Shown: positions 1-10,049 of the stretch, piece by piece
How the letters are laid out: each line of letters opens with the position of its first letter
How positions within the stretch are numbered: the first letter of the stretch is position 1
NCBI GenBank assembly: GCA_025349905.2
Contig: MU624608.1
Location: forward strand, 1-42,108
Direction of reading: 5' to 3'
Origin: Blastocladiella britannica
Lineage: Eukaryota; Blastocladiomycota; Blastocladiomycetes; Blastocladiales; Blastocladiaceae
DNA: 42,108 bases
Translations under genes and position numbers: made by a program
Notes under the pieces: generated by a model
Seen by the model: the letters and a program-made list of their open reading frames with translations, nothing else
Database searches by the model: none
What the model was told of the DNA's origin: nothing

Positions 1-366
1 AAGGGCTGCCAGGTGGTCTTTGGCGAGTCGGTCGTTCCCTGGCGCCTGATCAACCCGGCGCTGCTGTACACGTCGGGCACGCCCACGGGCAACCAGGGCT
101 ACATGTTCTCGGGCTTCATCATTGCCACCATCTTCCAGTTCTTTGTGTACCGGTTCGCGACCGGCTGGTGGAAGCGCTACAACTACGTGCTGGCGTGCGC
201 GTTCGATGTCGGAGCGGCCATCACCACCATCATTGCCACGCTGTTCCTGGTCGACAACGGCACCACGTTCCCGCAGTGGCTGCTCAACATCACCGAGGAG
301 GAGCCCGACACGACCATTTACGGCACCGTCGGCGATTTCTGCAACTGGGGCGACTTCAACTTCTGA
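1..366 (+). CDS. Oligopeptide transporter (OPT family), C-terminal fragment
   Basis: Frame 1 is open from the first base to a TGA at 364-366, so the gene enters from outside the window and only its last 121 codons are visible. OPT proteins are proton-coupled importers of small peptides, glutathione or metal chelates, usually in the plasma membrane. The fragment carries the family's typical ending: a conserved PWRLINPALL stretch, a G-Y-M-F-S-G-F motif leading into a hydrophobic helix, then WWKRYNYVL, which is very characteristic of fungal OPTs. A last membrane helix (about AFDVGAAITTIIATLFLV) and a short acidic, Cys/Trp-containing tail follow. Most of the roughly 12-16 membrane segments lie upstream, so substrate cannot be judged. 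No intron is visible in this part. Family assignment is firm. Confidence 0.88.
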   Translation, partial: KGCQVVFGESVVPWRLINPALLYTSGTPTGNQGYMFSGFIIATIFQFFVYRFATGWWKRYNYVLACAFDVGAAITTIIATLFLVDNGTTFPQWLLNITEEEPDTTIYGTVGDFCNWGDFNF

Positions 367-545
367 GTCGATTTCTGCTCTTAGAAATAAACAAAATTTT
401 TTTTTTTTCAGATATTATATTTTGCGCGATTTGAAGTATTTTGGTTGAGAAGTAAGGGATCTCGGCCCATCGCGATCGTTACCTCCAAAAAGTGAGTCGC
501 TCTTTCGTAAAATCAACATACAAAGGTTCCCGATGAATATATTTA

Positions 546-2602
546 CTACTCAGACCTCCTCACAGCTAGCCACGTCGCCCACGCCCACGCGACCACAAAC
601 CCACCGCACGCGACAGCCTGGTTGGCCAGAACCCACGCGTCCGGGTACCGCGAGGGGGGCGGGACCATCGCCTCAACCGCATGCAATCCCAGGCACACGA
701 TCAGCCCCGCCCACATCGCCCACCGCCGCAGCCCACTGGCGGATCGGGGCACCGTCAGTATCCACCACCCGCCCGTCAGCACCGCGTAGGGTACCGCGAG
801 CCCGTCGCGGGACAGCAGCGGCCACATGGAGAACGTCGCCAGAGCTTGCATTGGCGCCACCCAGTGCGCGTGGCCGCGTGGGCGGTATGCCATTAGCATC
901 AAGGCGGGCGTCATGGGTAGCAAGATCGATTTCTCGTGGACCTGTCCGTGGGTTTGAGTTAGAGCCAGTTGAATGATAACATTGAAGGCGTTGACGCGGA
1001 CCTGGAATGCAAATAGGAAAAACGACATGCTCACGGCAAACATGGACAGCAGTAGTCGGTGTAGTGTTGGGGTGGCGAACAGCGCGCCGAGAGACGGTGC
1101 TGATGCAGCCAAAGTGGTGATCATGCTGTGCTTGTTTACGTCAGTGACTCTCACGTATTTCGCTCAATAACTGAAGAAGTACCTGATCCGAACCAGCTGC
1201 GGCTGCGTAAACAGCATGCGCAGCTTGATCACCGGCGATATGGCGCACCATACATTGGCCACCTTGTCCTCGTACAACCCGCGCGCCACTGGAAACACGC
1301 GGTGGAGAACCTGTGGGAGATCATACCTGGATGCACGCGCACATGAGCCCAAGTTTATGAATCCGTTCGAACACGGACTAGGACATACCGGAATGGCCAT
1401 GCGTGGAGCGCGAAGGTAACGAGGACCGCACACCCGAGCTTCACAAAGAGCCGGAATCTATTGTCATTCCTATTAGTGAAAGCATGGGATACAAAGAATT
1501 GACGAAAAAAAACGCACCCATTGCCAGGAGAAAAGCACTTGCTCAACAAAAAGACAAATACAGGCAGCGCATAGTACAGCGCCATCTGTTTGAACAGGAG
1601 GGCAAGCGAAAAAGCAATTGCCGAAGCGACATAGTGGCCAGAGTCCATGAACACCACGGCGTACATGGACAGACCAAGCATGATCAAGTTATACCTGTGC
1701 ACATATTTGGTGACTTCCGGTTACTACTCGCAAAAAAGAAGGAACGCACTGAAAGTGGCCATGATCGACCAGCACGAGGCCGGGGAACAAGAGCAGGACT
1801 GCCAGCGCATAGAGCTTGTTTACACCTCAAGCCAAAGTTAGGAACTAGGATCCAGCACGAAAGAAAATCAAAAAGGATACCTCATGCAGCGATCTTTCGC
1901 GACCGATCGCATGGCGCACAAACACAACGCACGCGGGAACGTAAATGACGAGATCCGAGAAGTACACGGTTCCTCGCATGAACGCAACCACCGCAGGGGT
2001 CTCGATGCCCCAAGACGCGTCCAGTGCTACCCAGGTTGGATCAAGGACATGAGCACTGTGTTAAGGTATTCCAATGAGCACATTGTCGAAAAACAACAGT
2101 GGATCATCGTACATGACGCCAAAGAACCACGAGACGTATGCCGTCAAGGGCGGGTAGTCGAGACCCCCTTTTTAACAGGATCGAATAAGTCGCCAAATCT
2201 CCACAACCAACTAAAGGAAATAGCAGTACAATGATCCAGCTTGTAATAGTACCACTGGCTGGCGGGCAAGTGGGTGGTCAGCTCGAGCCAGTGCCGCTGT
2301 GCCTCAAAATCACCATATTTCGGCCCCATGCCGCGACCAGAGTACCCATGGCGGGCCACTGCCGCGCGCAAAAAGAAGGCAACGCCAAGCACCGTCAGGA
2401 CTGCCGCGGACCAAGAGGCCACGTGAGTGGCATGGGCGGGGTCGGCAAAGACTGCAGCCAAGATCGCTTCCAGCCGCGACTTTGGCTGCGACGCGTGGTG
2501 GTGATCGCGGCCCTTGTGAGCGAGGTGGGTGCGCTGCGTGGGCGATGGAGGTGCCAGTGCGCTGGACCGTCGGCGTCGTATACTACTGGTTGTGCTGGCC
2601 AT
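546..2602 (-). CDS. ALG6: Dolichyl-P-Glc:Man9GlcNAc2-PP-dolichol alpha-1,3-glucosyltransferase (ALG6)
   Basis: ER membrane enzyme that adds the first glucose to the lipid-linked oligosaccharide used for N-glycosylation. Nine exons, in gene order: 2602-2230, 2167-2113, 2055-1881, 1814-1750, 1694-1518, 1469-1389, 1326-1183, 1125-1002, 941-546, giving 529 aa (yeast Alg6 is about 544). The joins restore the family signatures YGDFEAQRHWLE (exon 1), HWGLDYPPLTAY (exons 1/2), DHGHFQYN (exons 4/5), FKQMALYYA, RGLYEDKVANVW (exon 7) and VHEKSILLP (start of exon 9, residue 399). Introns are 48-66 nt with GT-AG ends. The hydrophobic profile fits a multi-pass GT-C transferase. I chose the ATG at 2602 over the in-frame ATG at 2647 because the latter lies inside the neighbouring L2HGDH gene. 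Introns of 48 nt (1470-1517) and 60 nt (942-1001) are multiples of three without stops. Confidence 0.93.
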
Positions 2603-2634
2603 TTGTCTTTTATCACGACGAAAGAGCGACAGAA

Positions 2635-3948
2635 ATGGCGACGGCAACGCGACGAAGCTGCCTGGTCGCAGCAGCCAAGTACCGCTACAGCACTGCTGCT
2701 GCTCCGGATATTGTGGTCGACACGGTTATTGTTGGTGGCGGCGCGATCGGCCTCGCAACGGCCGTGTCACTGTCCTCCTTACCCCACACCAAAACCACCG
2801 TGGCCCTCGTGGAAGCCGAGCCGCTCCTCGGCAGGCACGCGTCGTCCCGCAACTCGGAAGTGATCCACGCCGGCCTCTACTACCCGCCCAGATCGCTACG
2901 CCACCGCCTCTGTCTCCGCGGCAAGGACCTGCTGTACCAGTTTGCCAAGACGCACCATGTCCACCATGTCAACTGCGGGAAATGGGTGGTGGCGACGGCT
3001 GGCGGTGCCGAAACTAAGCTGGGCTTGATCCACGACCACGCTCGCGCCCACGGCGTCCCCGTCGAGTGGGTCCCCATGGCCGTGGCACAGCGCGAGCAGC
3101 CAAACCTGGCGCCAGGGATTGCCCGCGTCCTGTCATCGCCGTCGACCGGTATCATTGACTCTGCCGGGTACCTTGCGGCGCTGCGGTCCGTGGCCGAGGA
3201 CAATGGCGTCCACGTTGCTACGCGCGCGCGCGTGGTCAACATTTATGTGGACCGATCTCCTCGTACACGGTACTTGCTGACGATGGACGACGGCGCCGGC
3301 GGGTCGTGGACGCTGGCAGCGCGGTCGGTCGTCAATGCCGCCGGCGCATGGGCCCCCGCGCTGTTCCGATCTGCGCACCTTGCTGCTGGTGGTCCCGCCA
3401 GTCAATCCGAGCATGGCGGCCATGACCGCTGGACGCACCCGCTCACCACACAAACGTACCCTGCCCGGGGCCATTACTTTGCGCTGCGCCGAAACAATGT
3501 GCATAAAGTGCATCGCCTCCTCTACCCGATCCCGGATCCGCTCGGCACCTCGCTGGGGATCCATGCCACGGTGGATCTGGCCGGTCGCGCCAAGTTTGGT
3601 CCTTCGGTGGAGTGGCCGGTCCGCGACACCAGCAGCGGTACCAGTGCCCTCGCCGATTACAGCCCTCCTCACAACGGGATCGACACTGCTCGCGCCGAAT
3701 TCGCCCGTGCCATCGCCGAGTACCTGGACGGAATCGACCCAGAGGACCTTGAGTACGATTACGTTGGCGTGCGGCCCAAAATTAGCGGCCCGGGCGAGGC
3801 GGCGCGTGATTTCTACATTGCCGATGAGTCCAAGTGGGGACTCTCGGGCTGGATCAACTGCCTTGGCGTGGAGAGCCCGGGGCTCACCTCGTCGCTGGCG
3901 GTTGGCGAGATGGTGGCTGGCCTTGTTGCTGGCCGATCTGTGGCATAA
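2635..3948 (+). CDS. L2HGDH: L-2-hydroxyglutarate dehydrogenase, mitochondrial, FAD-dependent
   Basis: Oxidises L-2-hydroxyglutarate, a by-product of malate dehydrogenase, to 2-oxoglutarate and passes electrons to the respiratory quinone pool. The protein is 437 aa in a single exon. Residues 1-25 are Arg/Ala/Ser-rich without acidic residues, a good mitochondrial presequence. The FAD-binding beta-alpha-beta motif follows (VIVGGGAIG, residues 31-39), then the family signature SSRNSEVIHAGLYYPP. The C-terminus has DYVGVRPKISGPG and a GVESPGLTSSLAVGE stretch that closes the FAD site in the DAO fold. Length matches the family (about 430-460). The reading frame is open far upstream, but the ATG at 2635 fits the presequence and lies just 32 nt from the divergent ALG6 start. 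HFM1 follows on the same strand. Confidence 0.93.
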   Translation: MATATRRSCLVAAAKYRYSTAAAPDIVVDTVIVGGGAIGLATAVSLSSLPHTKTTVALVEAEPLLGRHASSRNSEVIHAGLYYPPRSLRHRLCLRGKDLLYQFAKTHHVHHVNCGKWVVATAGGAETKLGLIHDHARAHGVPVEWVPMAVAQREQPNLAPGIARVLSSPSTGIIDSAGYLAALRSVAEDNGVHVATRARVVNIYVDRSPRTRYLLTMDDGAGGSWTLAARSVVNAAGAWAPALFRSAHLAAGGPASQSEHGGHDRWTHPLTTQTYPARGHYFALRRNNVHKVHRLLYPIPDPLGTSLGIHATVDLAGRAKFGPSVEWPVRDTSSGTSALADYSPPHNGIDTARAEFARAIAEYLDGIDPEDLEYDYVGVRPKISGPGEAARDFYIADESKWGLSGWINCLGVESPGLTSSLAVGEMVAGLVAGRSVA

Positions 3949-4084
3949 ACTGTATTGTGTTTGTATGTCTTTGACTCCGTGTCTCACTCCTCTGATGTCT
4001 TTCCTTGCTTCCAGCGAGTCACTCTTTGACAATGTACTGCATCGTTTCCTTCAGGCAATTCCAACCCGTGAAAAGAGCAAAGCA

Positions 4085-7000
4085 ATGCGCCGCGATCGAC
4101 CCGCAACCGCTCGCATCGCTCCCTCGCCGTTTCTTCAGCGACCGGCGCTGGCTTCTCGGTTTGCCAGGCACACTCCAGCTGCCCGCTACAACAATGATGA
4201 TACTATTACGCAATCCCCACCCCTTGACGCACGTCCATCGACCACCAGCCGCTTCTGGACCACGCCGGCCGACGTGCTCACGGTACATGGATCGCGCCCA
4301 GCCGATGGATCCTCCACTGGCAGTGCACTCCGGTCGAGTGGTATACCACAGTCGCGTTACTTTTTGTCCCCTGCGCCTCCAGAGCGACCACCGTCACCGC
4401 CGCCACCTCCACTCACCTATACCCTGCCGTCGCTTACAATGGACACACGAAGAATGACGATCCCGCGGCCTCTGGCTCCGAGTTCGCAGCCTGACCATGA
4501 CATTTTCCCACTCCACCGTTCCTCGGACTCAATGATGCATATCGAACCGCTCTCCACCTCATCGCCGAGCCACCCACCGATGCCGCGGCGCCGATTCATC
4601 TGGGATTCACCTGAACCCGCTGCGTCTCGGCCCCAACAACAATTTCGCTTGGCACCCCCTCCAGTCTTTCACGACATGCCACCGCCACCGCCGCCGCTAG
4701 TGACCCGTCCAGTCACGGCCGCACCGCGCGCTATGCAACTTCCATCCCTTATGGCAGCGGGGGCACCCATGGAATCCATGAATTCTTGGCCAGATCATTC
4801 CCAACCTGCAACCCGCGACATGGTGCCCATCCAAGAATTGATGCGTCGCCACGGTGACCAGCTTCCAATCAAGTTTGTGGCCGAGCTGGGTACCCTGTTT
4901 ACCTTTTATATTTCCAAGGACGGATCGGAATTGACATAGATTTCGGAAAAGCTCCTCGATTCCAAGGCCTGTTTTCGTTCCCGAGCTTCAACTTTATTCA
5001 AAGCGCCTGCTACGACGTGGTTCGTTTGTTCGTTTCGCAGAACCTCCCACAGAGAAGCTAACAAAAAAAAATGTGACGACAGCTCGTCCACTCGGATACA
5101 TCGCTCGCTGTCTCTGCGCCAACGGGTTCGGGAAAGACGGTGCTCTTGGATCTGGCGCTGGTGCGAGTGCTGCAGCTCGGGAACCCAAATGCTAAGGCCG
5201 TGTACCTTGCTCCAACCAAATCGCTTTGCTCGGAGCGCATGGCCGACTGGTCGCGGCGCCTACGGCCCCTTGGCGTCCAGGTGGCTGAATTGACGGGCGA
5301 TAGCGACTACTCCACCAGTCTTTCGGCGCGATCCGCCCAAGTCCTGGTCACCACGCCCGAGAAATTCGACAGCTGGACCCGGCGGTGGCGCGACGTGCAA
5401 GCGACCGTGGCCGGAATTGCGATCATGCTGATCGACGAGGTGCACGTCCTGTCCACTTCCCGCGGCCCAACCCTCGAAGCCGTGGTCTCGCGCGCCAAAG
5501 TGATTGCGGCCGAGCTGGGGCGGCCTATTCGGTTTGTAGCAATTTCGGCCACGATCCCGAATGTGGCAGACATTGGCGCATGGCTCGGGCCGGGAACTGT
5601 GGTGCGCAGCTTTGGCGAAGAGTACCGGCCCGTCACGCTCGAAAAACACGTCATTGGGTACCCGACCCAGGGGCGGTCGCAGTGGCAGTTTGACCGCATG
5701 CTGGACGCACAGCTTCCGAACGTGGTCCAACAGCACGCAACCGGTCGCCCGGCACTCGTGTTTTGTCCCACCCGCAAATCCACCGAGCAGTCGGCCAAGC
5801 TCATTGTCGATCAGCTGTGTCGAGGTGGTGGGCGCCGCCAACATCAACATCCGTTTGTCCGAACTGACCAGCAGGCGCGTGTGCTCGAGGCGGCGGTGTC
5901 GCAATGCCGCAGCAGTGTGTTGCGGGAACTGCTGGACCACGGGGTCGCCTTTCATCACGCTGGACTGGATGCTAGCGACCGCGCGCTCGTCGAAACTGCC
6001 TTCTTACAAGCGCACCTCCTCGTCATTTGCACCACTTCCACGCTCGCCATGGGCGTCAATTTGCCGTGCCATCTCGTCATTATCAAGGCGCGTCGTATTT
6101 ATAGATTCATTGACGAGCAACGTTGACCTCTGAGGATGAAAGCACAGGGAACGACCATGTGGGACAACGGCATAACGCGAGAGTATGCAAGCAGCGATGT
6201 TCTGCAAATGCTCGGCCGCGCGGGCCGGCCGCAGTTTGACACCACGGGCAAAGCCATCATCATGACGTCGGCGGCGATGGTGGACCAGTACGAGAAGCTG
6301 GTGGGCGGCAGCGACACGGTCGAGTCGACATTACACCGGCAGCTGGCTGAACACCTCAACACCGAAATCGCACAGGGAACGGTGCGCACCGACGCCGGTG
6401 CCGTGACGTGGCTCACGGGTACCTTCTTAAACGTGCGCTGGCAACGCGACCCGGACCAGTACGGCCGGCTGCTTCCCGGAAACGACTTGCCTGGCCTGGT
6501 TGAGGCCACTTTGCGTGAACTGGGTGAAGCGGGCATGGTCGAGTTTCAGCATCTTGCACCAGAAACGACCCCATCGCCCATTGTAAAGGTCGCATGCACG
6601 GACCTGGGCCGCATCATGTCCAAGTACTGCTTGTCGGTGTCGGCGACGCGCGCGCTGGCGGACACATGCCGTTCTATACCTCAGATTTTGTACACGCTCG
6701 CGGGGTCGCGCGAACTGGCGGGCACGTCGACGGCTCTCAAGCAAGCGGACCGGGCCATCATTGCCGAGCTCAATGGCATGTCCGATATCAAGTTCCGGCT
6801 TCCAGCTCGTTCCTCGACTTCATCGACATCTTCGTCCTCGCGTGCGTCGCAATGCGGCATCCCGGCCGACAAGGTCTTTCTCGTGATCCAGGCCGTCCTG
6901 GGAAACATGTTGTTCCCTGGAAAGGAGCACGACAAGATCCGGTACGCGGTGCAAAGCGAGGCGCCGGGGATCTGGGCGCACGTGTGCAGGCATGCTCGCG

Positions 7001-8691
7001 CTGCGCTTGAGGTCCAAATGCTCCTGGCCCGCACAACGAATCGACCAGCCGATAACAATGACACCGCAGCAACCCAGTCCGAAGGAGTAGCGATGATGAC
7101 TCCCATGAACTTGCCACTGACCGCCGCCGATGGGATCCGTCACGCGGCGCTCCTGCTCCAGAGTTTTAAGGCGAAACTGTGGTACGACTCGCCTCGCGTG
7201 CTGAAGCAGCTGGAAGGGATCGGTCCGCAACTGTCCGCGCAGCTGGCTTCCGCCGGGATCACGTCTTTCGCGTGCCTGCTATCCGCCATGTCGCAAAAGG
7301 TCGAGGCCGTGTGCAAGCGCAACCCGCCGTTCGGGTCCAAGCTGGTAGCAGCCGCCGGCCGGTTACCGCAATTCGCTCTCAGCATTACGTCCACGGACGA
7401 CCACCGCGAGTGTTTGGGGGTGGTGGTGACCCTGGATGTGTCGAATCGGCGCATGTTGTCGGCCCGGCACAAGGACGCGCCGTCGTCGGCGGTGTTTCTG
7501 GTGCACGACGAGCTCGGGCGGGTCCACGTCGCCACCACTGTCTCGTGGGCGGCTCTCAAGCAGTCGTCGATTGCCACACGCGTGTCGGTCCGAGCAGTAC
7601 CACGGCGCATCTTTGCCAGCGTCATTTGCCAAGACTTTGTGGGACTCGACCGACACGCCGAGTTTGACACGGCCACCGGGACCGCGCATTCGCTGCCCAT
7701 GTGGCAGCTGCCGAATGCCGCGTTTGCGCCGCCCGATTTGGACTTGCCCTCGCCGGCACGTCCGACCAAGTCACTCCCTCCGCCACCAGCTTCGAGTGGG
7801 ATGGGTACTGCCCAAGAAAGTACGTACCAGCCAGGAGGGTCGCCGCGGATCGACAGCGGCGCTGGCGGCGGCTCGTTTCCGCAAACGACCACGACCACAA
7901 CCACAGGCAGCAGCATTTTTGGGTCAACGACCGCAGTGGTGCGCGTTCCTGCGACTGGCAGGAACAAGAACAAGAACGGTCCGTGCAAGCACAAGTGTCG
8001 GGACAAGTCCAAGTGCTCGCACGTGTGCTGCAAGCGCGGGACTGAAACCGTGGATCCGGCGCCAGCAGCTATCCCACCGTTCTCGTCGCGGCGCGGCAGT
8101 GTTGGCCGGGTCGGGTCGCTCCAGCACGTGTTTTCTGACATGAGCGACGATATTCTGCTGCAAGTCAGCCGCGAGTTGCTCGAAGACGGATACGCCGGTT
8201 CCGATGGTGCTGCTGCTGACGATGTTGCTCGCAAGCGTGGTGGGCTATCGACATGGTTGTCGTCGTCGCCGATCCCTGTTCGAGTCGCCCTGGACACGTC
8301 GCCAACGTGGAGGTCATTGTCACCGCTGCCGTTGTTTGAGCCAATCCAGCGACCGGCCCCAGCGGTGACTGTGGTGTGCCTTGACAGCAGCAGTGACGAG
8401 GACGGTCATCGCGATCAGGTCACCTTGGATCCAGTGATCTCTCCGCCTTCGCCTCATCCGCCTTCGCCTCATCCGCCTTCACCTCGCCCGCCTCCTCCAC
8501 GTCCGCTTTCACTTTCTCCGCCTCCTCCGCCTCCTCCACCGCTTTATCGCCCACAGGGCATTCCTCCGGGTCCGCGCGCTCGCGTCGCATTTCAGCCTCG
8601 GATTCGATTCACTACTACCACTACCACCCCCTGTCCAGCTGCACCCACAGACGCAGGATCAAGGAATAGTGAACAAAACTCATTCAATTGA
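4085..8691 (+). CDS. HFM1: Meiotic ATP-dependent DNA helicase HFM1/MER3
   Basis: Ski2-like 3'-5' helicase that stabilises joint molecules during crossover formation in meiosis. Exons 4085-4889, 4940-5019, 5083-6087 and 6148-8691 give 1477 aa. After a Pro/Ser-rich N-terminal region come FSFPSFNFIQS (Q-like motif), Walker A APTGSGKT (307-314), DEVH (413-416), SATIPN, FCPTRKS, HHAGL, AMGVNLP and QMLGRAGRPQFD, then winged-helix and Sec63-type domains with a GIGPQL helix-hairpin-helix. A Cys/His cluster, CKHKC-x4-KCSHVCCK, sits near residues 1243-1259 and is found in HFM1 orthologues. The C-terminal tail is proline-rich. The last intron (6088-6147) seems to use a GC donor, because only that join keeps the 11-residue spacing between VIIK and EY. 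Alternative starts in frame are 3995 and 3965. Expression is probably confined to sexual development (inference). Confidence 0.92.
8443..8560 (+). repeat. Short tandem repeat coding Pro-Ser-Pro-His units in HFM1 tail
   Basis: Three 15-nt units start at 8443, 8458 and 8473 (consensus CCGCCTTCGCCTCAT; the third is degenerate), followed by looser CCTCCTCCG repeats to about 8560. They encode PPSPH repeats and a polyproline run in the disordered C-terminus. Length variation between strains is likely. Confidence 0.8.
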
Positions 8692-8712
8692 ATACATGTA
8701 CATAATAAACGA

Positions 8713-9957
8713 TCAAGACAATGGAGCAGCAGAGGGGGACGACGGCGACGAGACGGAGGACCGCCGCTCGTCCACCAACACGATCGACCCGCGCTCCACG
8801 ACGCTTTCGCTCTCTGCGTACCCAAGAATCCCGACCACGTCGTCGCTGTGCTTTCCCGCAATCAGCCGCACCTCGGCCGCGCTGTACGTCGCAATGCCCT
8901 TTCCAAGCGGAACCGTCGCCGCTTCCCCGCGCGCGTAAGCAGCACGAGCGGCAGCACCCCGTAACGTCGGGTCGGCCAGGGCCACGATATCCACTGCCTG
9001 GGCGGCCGAGAACGTACCCGACACCGCCACCACTCCGGCCGGAAACAGCGACGCGCGGTGCCGCAGCGCCACGTTAGCCCCATGGTCCACGACGACCGTC
9101 CCCGCCGACCGCATCCCGTGCACCAGCCACCACCGTTTATCGGGAACCGGCATGGGCGCGGCCAAGAACCGCGTGCCGACCGACACCGCATCGTCGTCCT
9201 CTTGCATAGCTCGCGCAATGGCTGCCGGGTCGGACGACGACAGAATCGTGGTCGTGCACCCGGACGCGGCGGCCAGTTCCGCCGCTACCAGTTTCGTAGC
9301 CATCCCCCCCGTCCCCCCCGCCGACCCGGGCTGCGACACGTCCGCCCGCAACGCTTGCAAGTCCCTGACCACGCGAATCGGCCGTGCGGTCGGATCGGTG
9401 CGCGGGTTGCGGTCGTAAAGCGCGTCCACGTCGGTCATCAGGAACAGCCACGAAGCCCCCGAAAGCCGCGCGACTACCGCCGACAACGTGTCGTTATCGC
9501 CGAACTTGATTTCGGCCACACTCACCGCGTCGTTCTCGTTGACCACGGGTAAACAGCCCAAGTCCAGGAGTTCGCGGAGCGTGGCCGACGCGTTGCGGTA
9601 CCGTGGGGCGTCGCCGACATCGCCCCTCGAAAGCAGGACCTGGGCTAAGGTCACGCCGTACGGGTCAAACAGCGTGCGGTACAGTGCCATCAGCTGCGAT
9701 TGGCCGACCCCCGCTAACGCTTGCAAACGGGCTAGGGAGGTGGGGCGCGTGGTCTCGCGCATCGTGCGCATGCCGACGCCAATGGCCCCCGAGGTGACCA
9801 GGACGACGTGGTGGCCGGAGGTTCGTAAAGCGACGATGGTTTCGACGAGCGCGGCCAGGATCGAGAGCCGCGGCAGTTGCGTGGTCTCATCGCAGATGGA
9901 CGACGTGCCCACTTTAATCACCACGGTCTGTTGAGCGTTATTGTCGGCCATTCTCAT
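8713..9957 (-). CDS. PRO1: Glutamate 5-kinase (proline biosynthesis)
   Basis: Phosphorylates L-glutamate to gamma-glutamyl phosphate, the first and usually feedback-controlled step of proline synthesis. It is 414 aa in one exon; yeast Pro1 is 428. The amino-acid-kinase domain shows VVIKVGTSS at the N-terminus, VTSGAIGVGM, the VNENDAVSV substrate loop, FGDNDTLSA, LMTDVDALY and GTGGMATK. The last part, from about residue 290, is a PUA domain (VVDHGANVALRHRASLFPAGVVAVSG region, then RGIATYSAAEV-like KGIATYSAAE). The start is at 9957 (Met-Arg-Met) or 9951. Its 3' end faces the HFM1 stop with 21 nt between. It lies in tandem behind the kanadaptin-like gene with a 92-nt gap. Confidence 0.94.
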   Translation of the reverse strand: MRMADNNAQQTVVIKVGTSSICDETTQLPRLSILAALVETIVALRTSGHHVVLVTSGAIGVGMRTMRETTRPTSLARLQALAGVGQSQLMALYRTLFDPYGVTLAQVLLSRGDVGDAPRYRNASATLRELLDLGCLPVVNENDAVSVAEIKFGDNDTLSAVVARLSGASWLFLMTDVDALYDRNPRTDPTARPIRVVRDLQALRADVSQPGSAGGTGGMATKLVAAELAAASGCTTTILSSSDPAAIARAMQEDDDAVSVGTRFLAAPMPVPDKRWWLVHGMRSAGTVVVDHGANVALRHRASLFPAGVVAVSGTFSAAQAVDIVALADPTLRGAAARAAYARGEAATVPLGKGIATYSAAEVRLIAGKHSDDVVGILGYAESESVVERGSIVLVDERRSSVSSPSSPSAAPLS

Positions 9958-10049
9958 GCGATTGAGGCGGTTTGAATATAGCGGCCGAGAAAGAAAGAGA
10001 GTGAGAGCCAAGTGGCGGACTGGGCACCTTAAATTTTTCATCCAAAAAA

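Noticed and set aside
7140..8297. 385-codon minus-strand open frame
   Set aside because: It is antisense to the HFM1 C-terminal half, whose frame shows the Sec63 region and the Cys/His cluster. The minus frame is low-complexity Ser/Arg/Pro from reverse reading of GC-rich codons.
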